NCBI GenBank assembly: GCA_944372025.1
Contig: CALVYE010000006.1
Location: 1 to 32,967, forward strand
Direction of reading: 5' to 3'
Length of the DNA stretch: 32,967 nucleotides
Origin: an uncultured Bacilli bacterium
Lineage (GTDB): Bacteria > Bacillota_I > Bacilli_A > RF39 > UBA660
Shown: positions 26,658 through 32,967 of the stretch, in pieces
Layout: every line of letters starts with the position of its first letter
Numbering within the stretch: position 1 is the stretch's first letter
Program-made: the position numbers and the translations under genes
Notes under the pieces: generated by a model
The model's input: only the letters and a program-made list of their open reading frames with translations
The model's database searches: none
Told to the model about the DNA's origin: nothing

Positions 26658-27842
26658 ATGGCAAAAGCAAAATTCGATCGTTCAAAACCACATGTTAACA
26701 TTGGTACAATTGGACACGTAGACCATGGTAAAACTACTTTAACTGCTGCAATTTCTAAATGTTTAGCAGGTAAAAATGGTAATGAAAAAGTAGACTTCGA
26801 TAATATCGATAAAGCACCAGAAGAAAGGGAACGTGGTATAACAATCAATACTGCTCATATCGAATACAGTACTGAAAAAAGACATTATGCTCACGTAGAC
26901 TGCCCAGGGCATGCCGATTATGTTAAAAACATGATTACAGGTGCTGCTCAAATGGATGGAGCAATCTTAGTTATTGCTGCAACAGATGGACCTATGGCAC
27001 AAACTCGTGAACACATCTTACTTGCTCGTCAAGTTGGTGTTCCAAAAATGGTTGTATTCATGAACAAATGTGATATGGTTGACGATGAAGAACTATTAGA
27101 TTTAGTTGAAATGGAAATTCGTGAACTATTAAGTGAATATGGATATGATGGAGATAATACTCCAATCATTAGAGGTTCAGCTCTTAAGGCTCTTGAAGGA
27201 GATCCAAAATGGGTTGAAAAAATTGACGAACTTATGGATGCAGTTGACACATGGATTCCAACACCAGAAAGAGATACTGAAAAACCATTCTTAATGTCAA
27301 TTGAAGACGTATTTACTATCACAGGACGTGGTACAGTTGTTACTGGTCGTGTTGAAAGAGGACAATTAAAATTAAATGACGAAGTTGAAATCGTTGGTTT
27401 AAAAGATACTAAGAAAACAGTTGTTACTGGTATCGAAATGTTTAGAAAACAATTAGACTATGCTGAAGCAGGAGATAATGCTGGTGTATTATTACGTGGT
27501 ATTTCTCGTGAAGAAGTTGAACGTGGTCAAGTACTAGCTAAACCAGGTAGTGTTCATCCACATAAAAAATTCAAAGCAGAAGTTTATGTTCTTTCTAAAG
27601 AAGAAGGTGGAAGACATACTCCATTCTTCTCAAACTACAGACCACAATTCTATTTCAGAACTACAGATGTTACTGGTGTAATTACTTTACCAGAAGGTAC
27701 AGAAATGGTTATGCCTGGCGACAATGTTGCTATGACTGTAGAATTAATCGCTCCAATTGCTGTTGAACAAGGTACCCAATTCTCTATCCGTGAAGGTGGT
27801 AGAACAGTTGGTGCTGGTGTAGTTTCAGAAATTATAGAATAA
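26658..27842 (+). CDS. tuf: elongation factor Tu
   Basis: GTPase that delivers aminoacyl-tRNA to the ribosome. The 394-residue protein has G1 GHVDHGKT (19-26), switch [17 protein letters not shown]3 DCPGHADY, G4 NKCD and the normal domains II and III, ending in [20 protein letters not shown] precedes the ATG. A strong terminator closes the operon. Confidence 0.98.
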   Translation: MAKAKFDRSKPHVNIGTIGHVDHGKTTLTAAISKCLAGKNGNEKVDFDNIDKAPEERERGITINTAHIEYSTEKRHYAHVDCPGHADYVKNMITGAAQMDGAILVIAATDGPMAQTREHILLARQVGVPKMVVFMNKCDMVDDEELLDLVEMEIRELLSEYGYDGDNTPIIRGSALKALEGDPKWVEKIDELMDAVDTWIPTPERDTEKPFLMSIEDVFTITGRGTVVTGRVERGQLKLNDEVEIVGLKDTKKTVVTGIEMFRKQLDYAEAGDNAGVLLRGISREEVERGQVLAKPGSVHPHKKFKAEVYVLSKEEGGRHTPFFSNYRPQFYFRTTDVTGVITLPEGTEMVMPGDNVAMTVELIAPIAVEQGTQFSIREGGRTVGAGVVSEIIE

Positions 27843-27852
27843 TAAAAGCAAG

Positions 27853-27880
27853 AAAAATCCGAAAATCGGATTTTTTTCTT
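27853..27880 (+). terminator. Rho-independent terminator after tuf
   Basis: A 10-bp stem (27853-27862 with 27866-27875), AAA loop and a T-rich tail. Confidence 0.9.
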
Positions 27881-27886
27881 TTTGGC

Positions 27887-27915
27887 TTGAAAACAATAAT
27901 CATTCATGGTATTAT
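27887..27915 (+). promoter_or_regulatory. promoter of the TasA-like gene
   Basis: TTGAAA (27887-27892), 17 nt, TATTAT (27910-27915), with TGG before the -10. Start point near 27922. Confidence 0.7.
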
Positions 27916-27942
27916 TAGAATGATATAAGGAGGATAAGCCTT

Positions 27943-28548
27943 ATGAATAAAGAAAAAAATAAAAAATATTTAATAACTGCTATAGGAGTAATTACCCTTA
28001 TAATAGCAACAATAGGTGCAACGTTTGCATATTTTTCATCAACTTCAAGCACAAAAGAAGAAAGTATTAAAACAGGCTCTTTAAAATTAGATGCAACATC
28101 TAGTGAACTAACTTCAGCAAACATTAAACCAACTACATGGAACGATGTTATGGCTAGTAACGTTGCAAATGAAGATATCGCCCAACTAAAACTTTCAGTA
28201 GATACATACGGTACTACTATTGAAGATGCAAAATATAATATATATCTAACTACTACAGGTATCGCACATAATAGTAACAACAGATTAGAGGGCGGAATAT
28301 TAAAGGATATCAAATGGAAATTAGTAAATTCTAATAATGAAGTTATTAATACAGGAGACTTTTCTAAAGTAGATTATTCAAAGCCTATAAAATTGACGAA
28401 AAGTCCTATAACAATTGAAAAAAAAGATACAAAAGAAGAAGCTACACAAACATTTTTATTATTTATATATATAGATAATAAAGGACAAGAAAATCAATTA
28501 CAAGATTTAATTATAAATGGAACTTTAAGTGCAAAAGCAGTTCAATAA
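27943..28548 (+). CDS. TasA/CalY-like secreted matrix protein with SipW-type signal peptide
   Basis: The 201-residue protein has a basic start, a hydrophobic segment (9-27) and the SipW-specific cleavage region GATFAYFSS (25-33), like the WAAF/AYFS region of TasA and camelysin. Just after it, KTGSLKLDATS (about 45-55) matches the first strand of the mature TasA fold (SGTLDLSA). The rest is a beta-rich domain ending in FLLFIYIDNKGQENQLQDLI and an alternating last strand. TasA-family proteins form extracellular matrix fibres by donation of the N-terminal strand. A SipW homologue is encoded 700 bases downstream. AGGAGG before the ATG. It has its own promoter and terminator, so it may be made in larger amounts than its partners. 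Sequence identity to TasA looks low; the call rests on signal, fold pattern and neighbours. Confidence 0.75.
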   Translation: MNKEKNKKYLITAIGVITLIIATIGATFAYFSSTSSTKEESIKTGSLKLDATSSELTSANIKPTTWNDVMASNVANEDIAQLKLSVDTYGTTIEDAKYNIYLTTTGIAHNSNNRLEGGILKDIKWKLVNSNNEVINTGDFSKVDYSKPIKLTKSPITIEKKDTKEEATQTFLLFIYIDNKGQENQLQDLIINGTLSAKAVQ

Positions 28549-28555
28549 AAAAATA

Positions 28556-28589
28556 AAAAACTTGCATTGAATAATGTAAGTTTTTATTA
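28556..28589 (+). terminator. terminator after the TasA-like gene, containing the next -35
   Basis: A 13-bp stem (28556-28568 with 28573-28585, one G-T wobble) with a GAAT loop and T-rich tail. Confidence 0.75.
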
Positions 28590-28595
28590 TATAAT
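28567..28595 (+). promoter_or_regulatory. promoter of the anchor-sipW pair, nested in the terminator
   Basis: TTGAAT (28567-28572) lies across the loop of the terminator hairpin; after 17 nt comes a perfect TATAAT (28590-28595). The two functions share bases. Confidence 0.6.
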
Positions 28596-28621
28596 ATATA
28601 TATCATAGGTAGGTGCTTATT

Positions 28622-29233
28622 ATGAATAATGAAGATATCATTAAAAACGAAGAAGAAGAGCAAGAAAATAAAAAAAGACCAATACTACTTTTATTGTTAT
28701 ATATTTTTAGCTTGATAATGTTTATTTTATCAGGTACTTTTACCTTGTCCACAATATTAAAAACGAGAGATATAAATATTAGAAACGTAAAAATGGGACA
28801 AGTTAAAATGGAATTAATAAACAATAAAGAAACAAATATTAAACTTATCGATACTTATCCGATGAACGAAAGTGAAGCTGCAACATTAAAACCTTTTGAA
28901 TTTAAAGTAACTAACGAAGGCACATTACCTGTTATTTATCGTCTTGTATTACAAGATGTAAAAGATAAAGAAGTTTTAGATGAATTAGGAGGTACCAAAC
29001 TAGATAAGTCTAAAGTAAATTATTCTTTAATTGATAGTGAAACTGAAAAAGTTGTATCAACAGGACTAATAAGTAACTTAAAAAATGGTATACTATTAAC
29101 AGAAAAAATATTACCTAGATATTCGAAATCTTTTGAATTTAGATTATGGATAAATGAAAATGCTGGAGATGAATCTCAAAATAAATATTATGTAGGGGAA
29201 ATAGTTTTGGAAATTGATGAAATACTAGAATAA
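28622..29233 (+). CDS. membrane-anchored TasA-fold-like protein, possible TapA-type partner
   Basis: The 203-residue protein has an acidic cytoplasmic N-terminus (1-16), KKRP, one hydrophobic segment (about 21-45) and an extracellular domain of about 155 residues. FEFKVTNEGTLPVIYRLVL and SFEFRLWINENAGDESQNKYYVGEIVLEI resemble the strands of the TasA/camelysin beta-sandwich. The region after the hydrophobic segment reads SGTFTLSTI and lacks the aromatic AYF site, so it may stay uncleaved in the membrane. Its place between the TasA-like and sipW genes suggests an anchor or assembly partner, as TapA is for TasA; direct homology to TapA is not claimed. The ATG at 28622 (AGGTAGGTG upstream) is preferred to a GTG at 28613 inside that site. 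Confidence 0.6.
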   Translation: MNNEDIIKNEEEEQENKKRPILLLLLYIFSLIMFILSGTFTLSTILKTRDINIRNVKMGQVKMELINNKETNIKLIDTYPMNESEAATLKPFEFKVTNEGTLPVIYRLVLQDVKDKEVLDELGGTKLDKSKVNYSLIDSETEKVVSTGLISNLKNGILLTEKILPRYSKSFEFRLWINENAGDESQNKYYVGEIVLEIDEILE

Positions 29234-29246
29234 GGAAGGTACCAAA

Positions 29247-29837
29247 ATGGATACATTAAAGAAAATATGGAAATATATTTCAACAATTTTATCATATTCT
29301 GCATTAGTTATATTGATAATAATTGGTATTATATTCACCTTATATGTTGTAGATGTTAAAGTTCAAGAATCAAAAGGCGGAACTGCTAAACCACTATTTG
29401 GAGCTTATGTAATTATTAGTGGTAGTATGGAGCCAAACATTCATGTATATGATGTTATAATATCTAAAAGAGTGGATCCTTCAACTTTAGAAGTAGGAGA
29501 TGTTATAACTTTCCATTCAAATGACACAAGATTTTATGGTGAAACTGTAACCCATAGAATTGTAGAAGTAATTGATTCAAAAAAAGGTATATATAGAACA
29601 AAAGGTGATGCTAACAATGTTGAAGATGAAGCTTTAACCGTTGGAGAGAATATAATGGGAAAAGTTGTAATGAGAATTCCTCAATTAGGTAGAGTACAAA
29701 GTTTTATCGCAACAAAAGGTGGTTGGTTCATAGTTATCCTTATTCCATGTTTATGTGTTATTTCTTACGATATTGTAAAAATTATGAAATTAGTTGGTAA
29801 AAAGGGGAAACAAAAATTAGAAAATAAAAAAGAATAA
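29247..29837 (+). CDS. sipW: SipW-type signal peptidase I
   Basis: ER-type signal peptidase of the plasma membrane. The 196-residue protein has a membrane segment at about 13-35, the catalytic Ser60 in SGSMEP, His103 in VTHRIVEV in place of the Lys of ordinary bacterial enzymes, Asp121 in TKGDAN, and a second membrane segment at about 157-180. The Ser-His form is the hallmark of SipW, which processes TasA-family precursors. The ATG is 13 bases after the anchor-like gene with GGAAGG as ribosome-binding site, so both are co-transcribed. No general-type signal peptidase is seen in this window. Confidence 0.9.
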   Translation: MDTLKKIWKYISTILSYSALVILIIIGIIFTLYVVDVKVQESKGGTAKPLFGAYVIISGSMEPNIHVYDVIISKRVDPSTLEVGDVITFHSNDTRFYGETVTHRIVEVIDSKKGIYRTKGDANNVEDEALTVGENIMGKVVMRIPQLGRVQSFIATKGGWFIVILIPCLCVISYDIVKIMKLVGKKGKQKLENKKE

Positions 29838-29860
29838 TTTAAAATTTAATAGTAAATATT

Positions 29861-29894
29861 AAAAGTGGTTCATATTTTATGAGCCACTTTTAAA
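29861..29894. terminator. bidirectional terminator between sipW and femX
   Basis: A 14-bp stem (29861-29874 with 29878-29891, one T-G wobble) and TTT loop. The A run on the left and T run on the right give T tracts for both converging transcripts. Confidence 0.9.
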
Positions 29895-29896
29895 AA

Positions 29897-31165
29897 TTAT
29901 TTTTTATTAGTACCAATATTTTTAGTTAACCCTAAAGCGCTTGATTTTTGAATGATATGATATAATGTTGGATTAATTGGCAAATTAAATTCTCCAATAT
30001 ATTCAATTACATCACTATTAAACCCTAATTTAAATTTGTTAAGTCCATAATAAGGATTATTTTCTTTTTTAAAATCGCCAACAATTCCATTTAAATCTAT
30101 ATAATAATAATTTGAATTTAAATATTCTCTAATAACTGTCCATTTTAATAAATGATTAGGGTTAAATGATTTATAATTTTCATCTATACCATCAATCAAA
30201 AATTGAAGTTGTTTGTTATACTTTATAACCATTGAACCACCAATTATTAGTCCATTAGGATATTCTCTAGATAATGACGTTGCTAGAGCAATATCTTTTT
30301 TATATACATTTAATAACTTATCTGATTCAATTTTCTTATTAACTAAAGATTTATTACTATAATTAAATCTCATTTGCTCCACAATTTCAGAATTTTTATA
30401 TAATTCACTTTCGTATAAATATTTAGAGTTTTCAAGAAAATTAATAGGATCTAATTTTACTAAATATAAGTCTATCATATTTCTTCTTTTAAAAATATTA
30501 TAATAATCATAATAATAACTTATAGGTCTATCATAATTTTTCTTAATAAACTCATAAAAAATCGGTATATCCTCTTCTGTACCTTTATAAACTTTTAATC
30601 CTTTTCTTTTAGAATTACTTATTTTATTTCTTATATCCTTAGCAAAAGACTTAAACATTTGATTCTCTTTTTTATCAAGCTTTATTACTGCATTCCATCT
30701 TGGCTTCAAAGCTTCAAAATAATTATTAAAATCTAAATGAATATAACCTAAATCTTTCATTCTCATAAGTAAAGGCGTATTGTTCTTTCCTCCTGGTATT
30801 GCTTCACCCTTCTTATTTCTAGATTTATATATAATTGGTGGATCAATTTTTAAATAAGCGAAATTTTTTGCTTTTAAATACATTTTAATATGCTTTGTAA
30901 ATTCTTCAAATAAAGATTGATTCATATAATCAATTAAAAATCCTCTTGGGGCATAACCATATTTATAATTTGCGAACACATTTTTATATATAATCAAAGT
31001 AGCTGCATGTATTACCCTTTGTTCATCCATAAAGGCAAGATACATACATTCATAACCTCTTTTTTCCATCCAATCGCCATATTCGCTTGTCTGATAAAAA
31101 TTTCTAATTTTATTTCGAGAAGAAAAATCATCAAATTCTGATTTTTCTATTTCAAATAATTTCAT
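29897..31165 (-). CDS. FemX/FemAB-type peptidoglycan bridge aminoacyltransferase
   Basis: FemABX enzymes use aminoacyl-tRNA to add bridge residues to the lysine side chain of lipid II at the membrane. The 422-residue product has the tandem GNAT-like arrangement of the family: SEYGDWMEKRGYECMYLAF near 28-46, YGYAPRGFLIDY near 69-80, and the second lobe with GGSMVIKYNKQLQFLIDGID near 310-330 and FKKENNPYYGLNKFKLGF near 368-385. The amphipathic KKENQMFKSFAKDIRNKI marks the conserved R-N-K-I segment. No long coiled-coil arm is obvious between the lobes. It has a good AGGGGGTG before the ATG and shares its promoter region with murD. The amino acid it adds cannot be told from the sequence. Confidence 0.88.
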   Translation of the reverse strand: MKLFEIEKSEFDDFSSRNKIRNFYQTSEYGDWMEKRGYECMYLAFMDEQRVIHAATLIIYKNVFANYKYGYAPRGFLIDYMNQSLFEEFTKHIKMYLKAKNFAYLKIDPPIIYKSRNKKGEAIPGGKNNTPLLMRMKDLGYIHLDFNNYFEALKPRWNAVIKLDKKENQMFKSFAKDIRNKISNSKRKGLKVYKGTEEDIPIFYEFIKKNYDRPISYYYDYYNIFKRRNMIDLYLVKLDPINFLENSKYLYESELYKNSEIVEQMRFNYSNKSLVNKKIESDKLLNVYKKDIALATSLSREYPNGLIIGGSMVIKYNKQLQFLIDGIDENYKSFNPNHLLKWTVIREYLNSNYYYIDLNGIVGDFKKENNPYYGLNKFKLGFNSDVIEYIGEFNLPINPTLYHIIQKSSALGLTKNIGTNKK

Positions 31166-31189
31166 ACTACACCCCCTTTAAAGAAGTTA

Positions 31190-31243
31190 AATAATTATAC
31201 CACTAAATAGTTAACAAATCAAATGTTTAGTAGTATAATTATT
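31190..31243. promoter_or_regulatory. palindromic divergent promoter of femX and murD
   Basis: Two 18-base arms (31190-31207 and 31226-31243) are inverted repeats with 17 of 18 matches around a centre at 31216.5. On the + strand TTAACA (31211-31216), 17 nt, TATAAT (31234-31239) reads into murD. On the - strand TTGATT (31222-31217), 17 nt, TATAAT (31199-31194) reads into femX. The promoters overlap, so only one polymerase can bind at a time. Confidence 0.75.
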
Positions 31244-31269
31244 ATGGTTGAAAGGAATGATAAAACATA

Positions 31270-32607
31270 ATGTTTGAAAATAAAAAAATATTTATTTTAG
31301 GTATGGCAAGAAGTGGTTATGAAGCCGCAAAACTACTTTCTAAATATAATAATAAAATAGTACTAAATGATATGAGTGAAAAACAAGATGAAGCTCACTT
31401 AGAAGAATTAAAAAAACTAGGTATAAGTGTAATCTTAGGAGGACATCCTGATGAAATTTTAGATAGTTCCTTTGATTACTTAATTAAAAATCCGGGTATA
31501 AAAGATACACATAAATATATTGAATATGCAAAAAAACATAATATAAAAGTTATTAATGAAGTTGAAATGGCATATCATTTTTTACCTCGTGATGTAAAAA
31601 TAATTGGAATTACAGGAACAAATGGTAAAACTACAACTACAACGCTTATTTATGAAATATTAAAAAAAGCAGGATTACCTGTACACTTAGCTGGAAATAT
31701 GGGATATCCCCTTTCTTCATTTATAGGTAAAATAAAACAAGGGGATTATTTAGTGACCGAAATATCTATTCAACAACTAACTAATTTTATTGATTTTAAA
31801 ACTAATATAAGTGTACTTACAAATCTTTCAGAAGCTCATATTGATCATGTTGGCTCATATAGTAATTATAAATTAATTAAGAAAAGAATCTTTAATCATC
31901 ATGATAAAAAAGATCTTGCAATTATAAATCATGAAGATAAAGATAGTATGGAAATTACTAAAGATATTAAATCTACAAAGATTTATTTTTCATCAAAAAA
32001 TTGTGATACAGATATTTGTTTGAAAAATAATTCAATATATTATAAAGACGAAAAAATCATCGATACTAAAGATATAAAGTTAGTAGGAATGCATAATTAT
32101 GAAAATATAATGTGTGCGATTGGTGTATGTAAAGAACTTAAAGTAGATAATCAATACATAAATGAAGTATTAGAAACTTTCACAGGGGTAGAACATAGAT
32201 TAGAATTTGTAAGACGTCTAAAAGAAAGAAGTTTTTATAATGATTCTAAAGCTACAAATAATAAATCTACTATGATTGCTCTATCAGCATTTAATAATCC
32301 AATAATTATTTTAATGGGTGGTTTAGATAGAGGTCAAAGTTTTGATGAGTTATATCCTTATATGAAAAATGTAAGAAATGTAATTGCTTTTGGAGAAACA
32401 AAAAATAAGATAAAAGAATTTTGTGATAAAAACAATATTAATTGTACCATAGTAGAAAATCTAGAAGAAGCTACAAACCTTGCATATGCTTTAAGCGAAG
32501 AAGAAGATATTATTCTTTTAAGCCCTGCTTGTGCTTCTTGGGATCAATATAAAAAGTTTGAAGATCGTGGAGATGAATTCAAAAAATTTGTAAACGAATT
32601 AAAATAA
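31270..32607 (+). CDS. murD: UDP-N-acetylmuramoyl-L-alanine--D-glutamate ligase
   Basis: Cytoplasmic ATP-dependent ligase that adds D-Glu to UDP-MurNAc-L-Ala. The 445-residue protein has the N-terminal UDP-binding fold (GMARSG, 11-16), the P-loop TGTNGKTTTT at 115-124, HIDHVGSYSNYKLIKKRIF in the central domain, and NDSKATNNKSTMIAL and LMGGLDRGQSFDEL in the C-terminal domain. Length is normal for MurD. GAAAGGA lies 13 bases before the ATG, a long spacing. Together with MurT/GatD and FemX it shows peptidoglycan synthesis, and in the cell its D-Glu is the residue that MurT-GatD later amidates. Confidence 0.96.
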   Translation: MFENKKIFILGMARSGYEAAKLLSKYNNKIVLNDMSEKQDEAHLEELKKLGISVILGGHPDEILDSSFDYLIKNPGIKDTHKYIEYAKKHNIKVINEVEMAYHFLPRDVKIIGITGTNGKTTTTTLIYEILKKAGLPVHLAGNMGYPLSSFIGKIKQGDYLVTEISIQQLTNFIDFKTNISVLTNLSEAHIDHVGSYSNYKLIKKRIFNHHDKKDLAIINHEDKDSMEITKDIKSTKIYFSSKNCDTDICLKNNSIYYKDEKIIDTKDIKLVGMHNYENIMCAIGVCKELKVDNQYINEVLETFTGVEHRLEFVRRLKERSFYNDSKATNNKSTMIALSAFNNPIIILMGGLDRGQSFDELYPYMKNVRNVIAFGETKNKIKEFCDKNNINCTIVENLEEATNLAYALSEEEDIILLSPACASWDQYKKFEDRGDEFKKFVNELK

Positions 32608-32644
32608 AAAAGTAAAAATTAATTTAAAATTTTTGCTTTTTTTT
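32606..32644. terminator. terminator after murD, overlapping the end of the - strand gene
   Basis: A 15-bp AT-rich stem (32606-32620 with 32628-32642, one T-G wobble) with a T run to the right. The right arm also encodes the last residues of the - strand gene, so it may serve both transcripts. Confidence 0.75.
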
Positions 32645-32967
32645 CACTTTTTCATTATCAACAATATCATCATTTAAAACTAAGAAATTTTCCATATTTT
32701 CTTTATTTATAGTATATTTTAGTAATTCATAATCCTTTAATTGTAAACAGAAATTTTCTAAAGTCTCTTTTTGATTATCTGTAATATTTAAGGGTAAATA
32801 CAAACATCCAATTTTTCTAGAATCACAACTTATATTAAGAAAGACAATGTGACCATTAAAAATTAACTCATATATTATATCGTTTAAATCAGTTTTACCC
32901 ATATAATCTAAATCATAACCTATACATGCTAAAATATCCTGCATTTTATTTAAAGTAATTGTATGAC
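32624..32967 (-). CDS. hypothetical protein, 5' end beyond the window
   Basis: I do not recognise a family. At least 106 residues are visible from an internal ATG at 32944, but no ribosome-binding site precedes that ATG and the frame stays open to the window edge (seven further complete codons), so the true start is probably to the right. The visible part has a mixed alpha/beta pattern (QDILACIGYDLDYM, ELIFNGHIVFLNISCDSRKIGCLYLPLNI) with no signal or membrane segment and a Lys-rich end (KKKQKF) coded by the terminator arm. It converges on murD. Confidence 0.55.
   Translation of the reverse strand, partial: HTITLNKMQDILACIGYDLDYMGKTDLNDIIYELIFNGHIVFLNISCDSRKIGCLYLPLNITDNQKETLENFCLQLKDYELLKYTINKENMENFLVLNDDIVDNEKVKKKQKF

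Noticed and set aside
31257-31277. Short upstream reading frame overlapping the murD start
   Set aside because: Six codons from an ATG only one base from the GGA; too short and badly spaced to support.

Overview
This is about 33 kb of very AT-rich chromosome, gene-dense and mostly on the + strand. It comes from a Gram-positive bacterium. The gene content and order (gltX, cysS, mrnC, rlmB, a SigH-like sigma factor, secE, nusG, rplKAJL, a YbxB-like methyltransferase, rpoBC, rpsL, rpsG, fusA, tuf) is the Bacillus-type core cluster with several members missing, which points to a reduced-genome, probably host-associated and possibly uncultured lineage of Bacilli near Erysipelotrichales, RF39 or the Mollicutes. 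TGA is used as a stop (for example in gatD, sigH and the ybxB-like gene) and an RF2 gene is present, so the code is standard and not the Mycoplasma code. MurT/GatD, MurD and a FemX-like protein show that the cell builds an amidated, cross-bridged peptidoglycan wall. No tRNA, rRNA, CRISPR array, insertion sequence or phage gene was seen.

Layout. (1) 1-720: a small membrane-anchored protein with a BclA/C1q-like C-terminal domain. (2) 896-2880: prfB with its +1 frameshift site, then a YitT-family membrane protein. (3) 2963-5043: murT-gatD, facing tail to tail a coiled-coil protein of unknown function. (4) 5881-9454: gltX, cysS and a YugP-like zinc peptidase. (5) 9616-12098: mrnC-rlmB-sigH-secE-nusG; secE is only 59 codons. 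(6) 12099-14645: two ribosomal protein operons with RNA control elements: an L1-stalk mimic before rplK, a second before rplA, and an L10-type leader with terminator before rplJ-rplL. (7) 14714-22738: ybxB-like, rpoB, rpoC. (8) 22845-27842: a pilin-like gene where Bacillus has ybxF, then rpsL-rpsG-fusA-tuf. (9) 27943-29837: a compact TasA/SipW-type module (secreted matrix-fibre protein, membrane anchor-like partner, SipW signal peptidase). (10) 29897-32607: femX and murD, divergent from one palindromic double promoter. (11) The right edge holds a partial unknown gene on the - strand.

No gene-free stretch exceeds 300 bases; the longest gaps (about 125-195 bases) hold promoters, terminators and leaders. 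Promoters are easy to read: nearly all have a 16-17 nt spacer and many carry an extended -10 (TGN before the hexamer). Two (rplJ, rpoB) have a TTGACA -35 placed inside the last codons of the preceding gene.

Most worth a second look: the TasA/SipW module with a promoter nested in its internal terminator; the pilin-like insertion between rpoC and rpsL; Asn at the RpoB position equivalent to E. coli 526 (predicted intrinsic rifampicin resistance); Ile in place of the conserved Pro90 of ribosomal protein S12; two L1-binding mimics in one operon; and the symmetric femX/murD promoter.
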